Shown here in pieces: positions 45,708 to 53,642 of a stretch of DNA of 53,882 nt. Within the stretch, counting starts at the first letter, position 1, and the number at the start of each line of letters is the position of its first letter. The notes under the pieces were generated by a model. It ran no database searches. It worked only from the letters and a program-made list of their open reading frames with translations, and was not told the origin of the DNA. Source of the DNA: Deltaproteobacteria bacterium HGW-Deltaproteobacteria-14 (GTDB lineage: Bacteria; Myxococcota_A; UBA9042; PHBI01); NCBI GenBank assembly GCA_002841945.1, contig PHBI01000113.1:1-53882 (forward strand). The letters run 5' to 3'. Position numbers and translations under genes: made by a program.

Positions 45708-46679
45708 GTGACGAACTTCATCAAATATCATGGCCTGGGCAACGACTTTGTGGTGCTGAGCCCGGGGCCGGCGGCCGAGGCGCTGCTCGCCCCCGACCAG
45801 GCGCGAGCGCTCTGCCGCCGCGGCTTCGGTGTCGGCGCCGACGGCGTGATGACCGCCGGGGAGGCTACGGGCGCGCACCTCGCGATGCGCCTCGTCAACA
45901 GCGACGGCTCCATCCCGGAGATGTGCGGCAACGGCATCCGCTGCTTCGTGAAGTACGCCGTCGACGAGCTCGGCCGCCGGGAGAACCCGCTGCTCGTCGC
46001 GACCCCGGGCGGGATCAAGCCGTGCCACTGGCACCGCGGCGCCGACGGGACCGTCGCGACCGTCGAGGTCGACATGGGCGCGCCCTCCTTCGAGCGCGCA
46101 CGGGTCCCGATGCGCGGCGACGGCGAGGCGATCGACGTCGAGGTCCCCTGCGATGACCGGATGTTCGTCGCGACGGGCGTCAACACCGGCAACCCCCACA
46201 TGGTGATCTTCGGGTCGATGGCGCCACCGTCTGACCCGCTTCGCGTCGGCCAGGCGGCCCTCGCGGGGCGCGACACCGCATCGTCTCGGCCGGGCCACTC
46301 CGGTCCCCGCGACCCGGCCCGCCGTCCCGGGTCCGCCGAGCGGGACCTCGCCCGCACCTGGGGTCCGCGGCTCACCGACCACCCGCTGTGGACCCAGGGC
46401 GCCAACGTCGAGTTCGCGACCGCGCTCGCCCCGGATCACCTGCAGGTCGCCGTGTGGGAGCGCGGCTGCGGGCTGACCGAGGCCTGCGGGACCGGCGCCA
46501 CGGCCACCGCCGCCGCCGCGGTGCGCCACGGCCTGGCGCCCTTCGGCGCGCCGATCACCGTGAGCCTCCCCGGCGGCGATCTCGCGATCACCATCGAGCC
46601 GGGCTTCCGCACGGCGTGGATGGCCGGTCCGGCGGTCGAGGTCTACCGCGGCGCGCTGGCGGCCGGGTGGAACGGCTGA
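45708..46679 (+). CDS. dapF: Diaminopimelate epimerase with an internal insertion
   Basis: 323 residues from a GTG with GGAG 5 bases upstream. The start MTNFIKYHGLGNDFVVL and both catalytic cysteines, Cys73 (EMCGNGIRC) and Cys260 (EACGTGATA), are present. Between GNPHMVIFG and the conserved LTDHPLWTQGANVEF lies an extra stretch of roughly 40 residues (about 173-213), rich in Pro, Arg, Ser and Gly, not usual in the family. The enzyme interconverts LL- and meso-diaminopimelate for lysine and peptidoglycan. Confidence 0.93.
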   Translation: MTNFIKYHGLGNDFVVLSPGPAAEALLAPDQARALCRRGFGVGADGVMTAGEATGAHLAMRLVNSDGSIPEMCGNGIRCFVKYAVDELGRRENPLLVATPGGIKPCHWHRGADGTVATVEVDMGAPSFERARVPMRGDGEAIDVEVPCDDRMFVATGVNTGNPHMVIFGSMAPPSDPLRVGQAALAGRDTASSRPGHSGPRDPARRPGSAERDLARTWGPRLTDHPLWTQGANVEFATALAPDHLQVAVWERGCGLTEACGTGATATAAAAVRHGLAPFGAPITVSLPGGDLAITIEPGFRTAWMAGPAVEVYRGALAAGWNG

Positions 46680-46718
46680 GCGGGCGGCGAGCGCCGCGCG
46701 GCGGCCCCAGCGCGCCCC

Positions 46719-46787
46719 CATGCTGCGCTGCAAAGAAGAAAGGGGCCCATCCTTCAGGATGGCCCCTTTCGAGCATGCTGCACCGCA
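46719..46787. terminator. Composite bidirectional terminator, locus B
   Basis: Hairpin AAAGGGGCCCATCC (46739-46752), loop TTCA, GGATGGCCCCTTT (46757-46769), with one bulged C, between convergent dapF and rplC. It is flanked by direct repeats CATGCTGCGCTGCA (46719-46732) and CATGCTGCACCGCA (46774-46787). The same arrangement flanks the terminator at 14.6 kb. Confidence 0.8.
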
Positions 46788-46793
46788 GAAGAA

Positions 46794-47441
46794 CTAGCGC
46801 TGCTTGGCGCTCGGGCGGATGCGCAGGATGCCGTTCTTGGCGCCGGGGACCGAGCCGCGGACGAGGAGCAGGTTCTGCTCGGCGAAGATCCCGACGACCT
46901 CGAGATCGCGGACGGTCACGCGCGCGTCGCCCATCTGGCCGGCCATGCGCTTGCCCTTGATGACCCGGCTCGGCCACGCCGAGGAGCCGATCGAGCCGCC
47001 GTGGCGCTTGTACTCGTGGGTGCCGTGGCTGGACTCTTTGGCGCCCTTGAAGTTGTGGCGCTTGATGACGCCCTGGAAACCCTTGCCCTTGCTGGTCCCA
47101 GTGACGTCGATCTTGGTGATGCCAGCGAACTGGGCGACACCAACGCTCTTGCCCTGGACGTAGTCGCCCATCTCGTCGGGCTCGAGGCGGAACTCCAGCA
47201 CGACCTCGCTCGGCTCGACGCCGGCGTGCTTGAACACGCCCAGCTCAGGCCGGTTGACGTGGGAGATCTTCTTCGATCCGAAGCCGAGCTTGACGGCGTT
47301 GTAGCCGTCCTTGCCCCCTGCTTCCTTGACCTGGATGACGTAGTTCGGTCCCGCCTCGAGAATCGTCACAGGGACGAGGTTCCCGTAGGCGTCGAACACC
47401 TGCGTCATGCCAATCTTCTTGCCGATCAATCCGCGTGCCAT
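46794..47441 (-). CDS. rplC: 50S ribosomal protein L3
   Basis: 215 residues, usual length. MARGLIGKKIGMTQVFDAYG at the start, the signature KGKGFQGVIKRHNFKG, then GSIGSSAWPSRVIKGKRMAG. L3 is an early assembly protein of the large subunit. It normally lies in the S10 operon between rpsJ and rplD; here it stands alone, with a strong promoter on one side and the composite terminator on the other. Confidence 0.97.
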   Translation of the reverse strand: MARGLIGKKIGMTQVFDAYGNLVPVTILEAGPNYVIQVKEAGGKDGYNAVKLGFGSKKISHVNRPELGVFKHAGVEPSEVVLEFRLEPDEMGDYVQGKSVGVAQFAGITKIDVTGTSKGKGFQGVIKRHNFKGAKESSHGTHEYKRHGGSIGSSAWPSRVIKGKRMAGQMGDARVTVRDLEVVGIFAEQNLLLVRGSVPGAKNGILRIRPSAKQR

Positions 47442-47524
47442 GAATCTTCCCCAGCTTCAGCCGGCTATGCTTGCAACGGCGTTCTTCCGGCCTCCGCGGG
47501 CGGCCCGCCGTTCAGCGCCGCGGG

Positions 47525-47553
47525 AACCTAGCAGCGGCCCTAGGGCCTGTCAA
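47525..47553 (-). promoter_or_regulatory. Strong promoter of rplC
   Basis: On the minus strand TTGACA (47553-47548), a 17-base spacer and TAGGTT (47530-47525). The leader of about 75 bases can form a hairpin with 7-bp arms AACGGCG and CGCCGTT. The -35 overlaps the stop codon region of the GltJ-like gene. Confidence 0.6.
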
Positions 47554-49622
47554 ACAGAAAGAAGGCGGGCGTTTGCGCGGTCGCCGGGCGGCGATGAGCG
47601 CCCGAGGGGCCGTAGCGCCCCCATACGGTCGCTCCGCGGACGCGGGCGCACCCCGCCGGCGGACCGGTGCGGCGGGCGCGCAGCGCGGGCTGACGGCCCG
47701 CGCGCGGTCGCGTCGGCGAACTTCCCGAAGACGGTGTTCTTCAGCTCGCTCACGACGCAGCGCTGGACCTCCGGGGAGGTCCCACCGCCGTTGACGATGC
47801 GCGCCGACTGCACCTCGCCGCTCGCCCCCTGGATCACGAACGAGGTCGTGACCTTGACGCTGCCCGCGTCCGGCCCGAGCGACGCCCCGCACTTCGCGAA
47901 GCGCGCGCGGTTCTGGCGCAGCGTCTGCCGCAGCGAGGCGGCCGACAGCTTCTTGGGCATGTTCGTGTCGGGGGTGTCCGCCGCCGAGGCCCCCTCGTTG
48001 GGGTTGTTCAGCTTCTCGAGGAGCGCGTTGACCTTCCTGGTGTTCCCGGACGACGGCGCCGTCCGCGGGGCCTCCGCGATCTCCACCCGAGCGGCGGGCG
48101 GTGGCGTGCGGTCCTTCGGCGCCGTGGCGGCCGCGGGTCGGTGCGTGGTCGTTCGGGTGGTCTTCGCGTCCGCCACCCGCGCTGCGGCCGCCGCCTCCGC
48201 CTTGGCGCGGGCGTCGGCCTCGGCCTTGGCGATCGCGGCCTTCATCGCGTCGTCGCTCCCCGGCGCGTCGGCGCCCGGGGTGTCGCCCTCCGCGCCGGGC
48301 TCGTCGCCGGCCTTCGCCTCGTCGCCGGCCTTCGCCTCGTCGCCGGCGTTCGCCTCGTCGCCAGCCTTCGCCTCGTCGCCGGCCTTCGCCTCGTCGCCGG
48401 CCTTCACCTCTGCGACCGCGGCGGCGGCGCCCGCCTCGTTCCCCTGCTTGACCTCCCCCGCAGCCGCCGCGGGGTCACCCGGGTTCGGCCGAGCGCTCGT
48501 CGGCTGCCCGGTCGCCGGGGTGGTGTCGGTGGTGGCCTCGGCCACCGCCACGGGCGGATTGGAGGGGACCTCGTTGTTCATGAGGACGAACGCGAGCACA
48601 CCACCGCCGACGAGGAGCACCAGCGCCGCGGCCAGGATCCACGGGCCGAGGCTGCTCCGCCGCTCGACGATCGGGATCGAGACCATCCCGACGCCGCCCG
48701 CGCGCGACGCCATGTGCCCGGACGGGACGGCGAACGGGTCGCTCCACTCCTGGCGCTCCTCCTGGCTGTCCGCGATCGCCTTGATGTCGATGAGCCCGCT
48801 CGAGTCGGTGACGAACGGATCGTGGCTCACCGGCGCGTCGGCCTCGCCGCCCTCGCGGCCGAGGTCGTCGAGGCTGAAGAGCACCGAGTTGGCGTGCCGG
48901 CTGTGCGCGCCGACCGCCCCGATGATCGGCTGGGGATCGGGGTTGGCCTCGGCGAAGATGTCCTCCGCCTCGGCGTCACCAAAGATGTCTACCCCGCTCG
49001 CCGCCGCGGCCGGCTCGCCGGCGCTCGCGACGACCCCGAGCACCGCCGCGACGTCGACCTCGCCGACCTCGTCGACCTCGTCGACGTCCTCAATCGCGAC
49101 GGGGTCGGGATCGTCGTCGATGACGACCGCGGCCACCTCGGCGAACACACCCCCGCTAGCGCCGACGAGGGTGACCTCCTCGGGCTCGTCGTAGTCGACG
49201 GTGATCGCGCCGAAGACGTCGTCGACGGACTCGACCACGGTGTCGCCGGTCACGGCGTCGCCGTCGTCCGCGACCACCTCGGTGATCACGGCGGTCGGCA
49301 GCGCCTCGGGCTCCACCTCGACCGCGGCCAGCGCGCTGTGCGCCGCCAGCAGCTCGTCGGCGGTGTTGAAGGCGGTGTCCTCTTCGACGAAGGCCTCGAC
49401 CGGCTGATCCCCGCCGACGCCGGCCACGAGGGACTTCAGCGGCCCGGCGTCCCCGAGGTGGACCCAGTTCTCCATCCCGGGCTGCCAGACGTAGGTCTCG
49501 GCGCTGATCTCGCCGGCGGCGAGCAGGCTCGCCAGCGTCGCCTGCGGGACGGGCCCCTTGCGCTCGCTGCCGACCGCGTAGTGCCACAGGTCCTGGATGG
49601 TGTTCGCTTGCTTGGCTGCCAT
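47550..49622 (-). CDS. GYF-domain, TonB-like gliding-motility-type protein (GltJ/AgmX-like)
   Basis: 690 residues from the ATG at 49622 (GGAG 5 bases upstream). GYF_2 domain (about 12-60; LWHYAVGSERKGPVPQATL, VWQPGMENWVHLG), an acidic cytoplasmic region, one membrane helix (327-347), a periplasmic stretch with KAGDEA repeats (407-441), and a C-terminal domain (about 560-635) with SLRQTLRQNRARFAKCG and GGGTSPEVQRCVVSELKNTV. This layout matches the Myxococcus GltJ/AgmX group, which spans the envelope in the motility/sporulation machinery. The final beta-strand expected after VFGKF is missing; the frame runs on as an Arg/Pro-rich tail. No other glt gene is adjacent. Confidence 0.75.
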   Translation of the reverse strand: MAAKQANTIQDLWHYAVGSERKGPVPQATLASLLAAGEISAETYVWQPGMENWVHLGDAGPLKSLVAGVGGDQPVEAFVEEDTAFNTADELLAAHSALAAVEVEPEALPTAVITEVVADDGDAVTGDTVVESVDDVFGAITVDYDEPEEVTLVGASGGVFAEVAAVVIDDDPDPVAIEDVDEVDEVGEVDVAAVLGVVASAGEPAAAASGVDIFGDAEAEDIFAEANPDPQPIIGAVGAHSRHANSVLFSLDDLGREGGEADAPVSHDPFVTDSSGLIDIKAIADSQEERQEWSDPFAVPSGHMASRAGGVGMVSIPIVERRSSLGPWILAAALVLLVGGGVLAFVLMNNEVPSNPPVAVAEATTDTTPATGQPTSARPNPGDPAAAAGEVKQGNEAGAAAAVAEVKAGDEAKAGDEAKAGDEANAGDEAKAGDEAKAGDEPGAEGDTPGADAPGSDDAMKAAIAKAEADARAKAEAAAAARVADAKTTRTTTHRPAAATAPKDRTPPPAARVEIAEAPRTAPSSGNTRKVNALLEKLNNPNEGASAADTPDTNMPKKLSAASLRQTLRQNRARFAKCGASLGPDAGSVKVTTSFVIQGASGEVQSARIVNGGGTSPEVQRCVVSELKNTVFGKFADATARGPSARAARPPHRSAGGVRPRPRSDRMGALRPLGRSSPPGDRANARLLSV
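48300..48404 (-). repeat. 18-bp tandem repeat encoding KAGDEA
   Basis: About six copies of an 18-bp unit (GCCTTCGCCTCGTCGCCG on the plus strand) inside the GltJ-like gene, with one Lys-to-Asn variant. It lengthens the periplasmic spacer in steps of six residues. Confidence 0.8.
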
Positions 49623-49764
49623 CGGCGCTCCGTCTCTGTGTTCGCGGCCCCCACGACCGCGCGAGGGCGACCCCCGCACGTCAATACGCGCGGTGACTAT
49701 AGGAGATCCAAAATCAGTTCTCTACCGCCGCGCTCCGGCGGACCCACGGGTTCGCGAGCATCGG

Positions 49765-51120
49765 CTATCCGGCCGTGGCCGCACGCGCCCGAGCCGCGAT
49801 CGCGCCCTCCCGGGCCGGCGCGCGCAGCCGGTGGAGTCGCCGCCGCAGCGCCGCGCGGTCGAGGGGCGCGAGATCGCCCACGACCGTGAGCTGGACCTTG
49901 CCCATCAGGATGTGCCGCGCCCAGGCCGCTCGCACCTCGTCCTGGGTGACCCGGGCGAGCCGCGAGGCGCGCTCCTCGGGCGTGTCGGACCCGTCATGGA
50001 GGTCTTGGAGCCCAAACCAGTACGCCGCCGTCCCGGGAGCGTCGCGCACCGAGGTGAGCTCGAAGGCGATGCGGCTCCGGACCCGCTCGAACTCGGCGTC
50101 GTCGATCGGATCGGTCCCCATGGCCTGGGCGACCTCGAGCAGCGCGTCGAGGGTACGGATCACCATCGAGTGGCGGGTCTGGGTCTCGATCGCCAGCACG
50201 CTGATCCCCTGATAGATCTCGAACTCGGCCCCGGCGTGGTAGGCGAGACCGAGCTGATCGACCACCCGGTGGCGCAGCCGCGAGCAGCTCCCGTCGTCGA
50301 GCACCCGCTGCGCGAAGAGCAGCGCCGGCCAGTCCGGGTGGGTCTCCGCCACGGTGGCCCAAGCGAGCTGCAGATCGGTCTGGCTGCCCGCGTGGCGGAC
50401 GTACTCGAGCGCCGGCAGATCGGCCCGCATGGTCGGCGTCGCGAGGCTGCGGGCCTCGCCGCGCGGCAGCCCACCGAGGAAGGCGCCGATCGCGTCGAGG
50501 GTCGCCTCGGCGTCCACCGGCCCGGCGACGGCGCACACCATGTTCAGGCCGGTGTAGTGGCGCTCGAACCAGCGGCGGCAGTCGTCCTCGTCGTAGCGCT
50601 CGATGCGCCGGAGCCGCCCGCCGATCTTGGCGCCGAGCCCCGGCCCGGGGAACAACGCGAGCTTCGCGAGGTTGTCGCAGTCGACGTCGCGCCCGCTCGA
50701 GTCGAGCTCGTCCTGGAGCTCCTCCTCGATGACCTGTTTTTCGACCTCGACGTCGGCGAAGGTCGGCGCCGACATCATCGCCCCGAGCAGCTCCAGCACG
50801 CGCGGCACGTTCTTCGGGGTGCACGACGCGTCGAAGGTCGTGAAGTCGCGCGAGGTCGCGGCGTCGAGCCCGCTGGAGCACGCCTCGAAGGCGGTGTTGA
50901 GCTCGAAGGTGCTGGGATAGGCGGCGCAGCCCCGAAACAGCACGTGCTCGAGGAGGTGGCTCAGGCCGCTCTCCTCGCTGGCCTCGAAGCGCGAGCCGAC
51001 GCGCACGAAGAGCAGCACGTGGGCGGTGTGGAGGTGTGGCAGCGGCACGCATAGCGCGCGCAGGCCGTTGTCCAGCGTGCGCCTGACCGGGACGGGCCAG
51101 GCGTGGTCACGATCGATCAT
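49765..51120 (-). CDS. M16-family zinc metallopeptidase
   Basis: 451 residues from the ATG at 51120. It has the inverted zinc motif HXXEH (GLSHLLEHVLF), the downstream Glu ligand region VEKQVIEEELQDELD, and two homologous lobes, the second with DLQLAWATVAETHPDW. M16 enzymes are processing peptidases; the single HXXEH-containing subunit of this length may act as a dimer. No signal peptide, so probably cytoplasmic. Its ATG overlaps the kinase stop by one base (TGATG), so the kinase and peptidase are coupled. Confidence 0.9.
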   Translation of the reverse strand: MIDRDHAWPVPVRRTLDNGLRALCVPLPHLHTAHVLLFVRVGSRFEASEESGLSHLLEHVLFRGCAAYPSTFELNTAFEACSSGLDAATSRDFTTFDASCTPKNVPRVLELLGAMMSAPTFADVEVEKQVIEEELQDELDSSGRDVDCDNLAKLALFPGPGLGAKIGGRLRRIERYDEDDCRRWFERHYTGLNMVCAVAGPVDAEATLDAIGAFLGGLPRGEARSLATPTMRADLPALEYVRHAGSQTDLQLAWATVAETHPDWPALLFAQRVLDDGSCSRLRHRVVDQLGLAYHAGAEFEIYQGISVLAIETQTRHSMVIRTLDALLEVAQAMGTDPIDDAEFERVRSRIAFELTSVRDAPGTAAYWFGLQDLHDGSDTPEERASRLARVTQDEVRAAWARHILMGKVQLTVVGDLAPLDRAALRRRLHRLRAPAREGAIAARARAATAG

Positions 51121-52298
51121 CAACGCGCTCCGTGAGCAGGCGGGGTGGCCTCGTGAGGGCTCCTGGCGCCCTCCGCACCGGCGGCCGCGCGGACCTCGCG
51201 CAGGTGGCGCCGGAGCTCCTCGACGTAGGCCGCGAGGTCGGCGGTGTCGGGGATGATGGTGATGTCGCTCGCGTCGCGCCGGGCGAGCGCCTCGTCGACC
51301 CCGAGCTCCGCCGCGCGCAGCGCCTGGCGATACTCGTCGAGGGTCACCTCGGTCTCGGTGTCGCCGGCGTCGTCGAAGCGCGCGGCATAGAGCTCGACGA
51401 CCGCTCGCTGGGGTTCGACGCCGCCCCGTCCCCCGCAGACGGCCGCGAGCGCGCTCGTCAGCTCCGCCGCGCTCGGGCGGCCCCCGGGCTCGCGGGCGAG
51501 GCAGGCCATGACCGCGGCCGCGAGCTCCTCGGGGACCTCCGGCACGGCCTCGCGCAGGTCAGGCACCCGCGCGGCCTCGACCCGGACCAGGGTGTCGAGC
51601 ACGTTGTCGCAGCGGAAGAGGCGCTCCCCGCTGAGCAGCTCGTAGAGGATCACGCCGAGGGAGAACACGTCGCTGCGCCCGTCGAGGGGCTCCTGGCGGA
51701 CCTGCTCCGGGCTCATGTAGGCGTGCTTTCCCTTGACCACGCCGGCCGCGGTCGAGCCCTCGACGCCGACATACTTGGCGATGCCGAAGTCGATGAGCCG
51801 GACCGCGCCGCCCTCGTCGATCATGATGTTCTGCGGGGAGACGTCGCGGTGGACGATGTGCAGCGGCGTCCCGTGGACGTCGACGAAGCCGTGGGCGTAG
51901 TCGAGCGCCTCAGCGACCTGCAGCCCCACGGCGGCGACGAAGCCCGGCGGCGCGGGCGTGCGGTTCCCGCCCGCGCCGCGCTGGAGCTCGCCGAGGTCGC
52001 GCCCGTAGATGTACTCCATGGCGATGTAGTGGCTGCCGTGGACCTTGCCGAGCTCGTAGATGCGGGCGATGCGCGGGTGATCGAGCTGGGCGACGAGGCG
52101 CGCCTCGTTGACGAACATCCGGACGAAGTCCGGATCCTCCTCGACGTGAGGCAGCAGGCGCTTGAGGGCGACGACCTTCTCGAAGCCGCGGTCGTTGAAC
52201 GCCTTCGCCTTGTAGATCTCGGCCGTCCCGCCGAGCGAGACCCGGCGCACGAGCTGGTAGCGGCCGAAGTTCGGCTGCCCCTCACACGCCACGCTCAA
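51120..52298 (-). CDS. Ser/Thr protein kinase, soluble
   Basis: 392 residues from a TTG at 52298 with GGAGG 6 bases upstream. An in-frame ATG at 52358 overlaps the predicted -10, so it cannot be used by that transcript. Hanks kinase domain (about 12-275): G-loop VSLGGTAEIYKAK, VALKRLLP, HRDVSPQN, LIDFGIAKY and HAYMSPEQ. HRDVSPQN in place of HRDLKPEN is common in myxobacterial kinases. The C-terminal 110 residues are acidic and helical with no membrane segment. It is followed by the M16 peptidase and preceded by dnaJ. Confidence 0.88.
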   Translation of the reverse strand: MSVACEGQPNFGRYQLVRRVSLGGTAEIYKAKAFNDRGFEKVVALKRLLPHVEEDPDFVRMFVNEARLVAQLDHPRIARIYELGKVHGSHYIAMEYIYGRDLGELQRGAGGNRTPAPPGFVAAVGLQVAEALDYAHGFVDVHGTPLHIVHRDVSPQNIMIDEGGAVRLIDFGIAKYVGVEGSTAAGVVKGKHAYMSPEQVRQEPLDGRSDVFSLGVILYELLSGERLFRCDNVLDTLVRVEAARVPDLREAVPEVPEELAAAVMACLAREPGGRPSAAELTSALAAVCGGRGGVEPQRAVVELYAARFDDAGDTETEVTLDEYRQALRAAELGVDEALARRDASDITIIPDTADLAAYVEELRRHLREVRAAAGAEGARSPHEATPPAHGAR

Positions 52299-52351
52299 GC
52301 TGATCCTCCGCAGGCGCTCATCATCGTCGGCTCCCCGCTGGGAGGCCCAGC

Positions 52352-52380
52352 ATATCACAGGGGTCCGCGCGCCCGGTCAA
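52352..52380 (-). promoter_or_regulatory. Candidate promoter of kinase-M16 pair
   Basis: On the minus strand TTGACC (52380-52375), a 17-base spacer and TGATAT (52357-52352). It lies in the gap between dnaJ and the kinase and decides against the 52358 ATG as start. Confidence 0.45.
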
Positions 52381-52394
52381 ACGCTTTGCGCGAC

Positions 52395-53453
52395 TCAGAG
52401 CCCGGCCTGGCGGAGCTGCTCGAGGAGCGAGGCCTGCTCGCCGGTGAGCGCCTCCGGCACGACGACGTTGAGCGTGACGAGCTGATCCCCATGCCCGATC
52501 TCGTTGACCCGCGGGAGGCCTCGGTTGCGCAGGCGCACCACCGTGCCGGACCGCGTCCCCGGTGGGACGTCGATCACCTGCTCACCGTGCAGGGTCTCGA
52601 CCGTCATCTCGCCGCCGAGCACCGCCAGGCTGAACGGGATCTCCTGCTGCACGAAGACGTTCGCCCCCTCGCGCTGGAACACCGGGTGTGGCTGCACGCG
52701 GACGCAGATCGCCAGGTCGCCGCGCGGCAGACCAGGCCCGGCCACGTCGCCCTCCCCCGCCGCCCGCAGCCGGGTCCCGTCGTCCACCCCGGCCGGCACC
52801 CGGACCGAGAGCGTGCGTTGCACGCGCCGGACGCCGTCGCCGCCGCAATCAGCGCAGCGATCCTTGATCGTCGCGCCCGCGCCGCGACAGACCGGGCACG
52901 TCGTCTGCACGAGGAAGAACCCCTGCTGGCGCGCGATGCGGCCGCTGCCGTCGCAGGCGCCGCAGCGCTCGGGCTTCGAGCCCGGGCGCGCCCCGTGGCC
53001 CTCGCAGGCGCCGCACAGGTCGACCCGCTCGTAGGTGACGTCCTTGCGGGTCCCGGTGAAGGCCTCGTCGAAGGTGATCTCCAGCTCGGCGTGCAGGTTC
53101 GCCCCCCGCCGGCACTGCTGGCCGCCGCGCTGACCGCCGCGCCCGAAGAGGTCGCCGAGGATGTCACCGAAGTGGGCGAAGATGTCGTCGAAGCCGCCGG
53201 CGCCGAAGCCGTTCACGCCGTTGCCGTTGAGGCCGTCGTGCCCGAAGCGATCGTAGGCCCCGCGGCGGTCCGCGTCGCTGAGCACGCCGTAGGCCTCGGA
53301 CGCTTCCTTGAAGCGCTCCTCCGCCTGCGTGTCCCCCGGGTTGCGGTCCGGATGGAACTGCATCGCCAGCTTGCGGTACGCACGCTTGATGGACTCGGCG
53401 TTGGCGTCCCGGTCGACCCCGAGGATCTGATAGTAGCAGCGCTTCGACATCAT
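52395..53453 (-). CDS. dnaJ: Chaperone protein DnaJ
   Basis: 352 residues, slightly short of the usual 375. J domain with HPD (MQFHPDRNPGD), a short Gly/Phe region, four CxxCxGxG zinc motifs (CGACEGHG, CGACDGSG, CPVCRGAG, CADCGGDG) and the C-terminal substrate-binding part. It stimulates DnaK ATPase; dnaK and grpE are not in the window. The start may be either of two adjacent ATGs (53453 or 53450); the ribosome site (GGAG) is rather distant. Confidence 0.94.
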   Translation of the reverse strand: MMSKRCYYQILGVDRDANAESIKRAYRKLAMQFHPDRNPGDTQAEERFKEASEAYGVLSDADRRGAYDRFGHDGLNGNGVNGFGAGGFDDIFAHFGDILGDLFGRGGQRGGQQCRRGANLHAELEITFDEAFTGTRKDVTYERVDLCGACEGHGARPGSKPERCGACDGSGRIARQQGFFLVQTTCPVCRGAGATIKDRCADCGGDGVRRVQRTLSVRVPAGVDDGTRLRAAGEGDVAGPGLPRGDLAICVRVQPHPVFQREGANVFVQQEIPFSLAVLGGEMTVETLHGEQVIDVPPGTRSGTVVRLRNRGLPRVNEIGHGDQLVTLNVVVPEALTGEQASLLEQLRQAGL

Positions 53454-53483
53454 TGATGAAAGCCACGTCTCCTCTATCGGCGA

Positions 53484-53511
53484 ACCCTAGCGACCTCGCA
53501 CCGTCAATCAA
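53484..53511 (-). promoter_or_regulatory. Weak candidate promoter of dnaJ
   Basis: On the minus strand TTGATT (53511-53506), a 16-base spacer and TAGGGT (53489-53484). No CIRCE-type inverted repeat or clear heat-shock sigma sequence is seen. Confidence 0.25.
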
Positions 53512-53559
53512 GCCCTCGCCGCGCAGCGGGGTACCCCACGACGCGGGGTCCGTCTCGTG

Positions 53560-53588
53560 TTGTGGCTCCCGGCCGCGGTCGTTATGAT
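53560..53588 (+). promoter_or_regulatory. Candidate promoter of the terminal lipoprotein gene
   Basis: TTGTGG (53560-53565), a 17-base spacer and TATGAT (53583-53588), about 55 bp before the lipoprotein ATG. Confidence 0.4.
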
Positions 53589-53642
53589 GCGGCGCGCGCG
53601 GCTCGCCGCGCGGTGGTGGGTCTTCGGTCGGGATGAGGTTCG

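Noticed and set aside
52299..52358. ATG at 52358 as kinase start
   Set aside because: It lies at the predicted -10 element, has no ribosome site, and the TTG at 52298 has GGAGG at the ideal distance.
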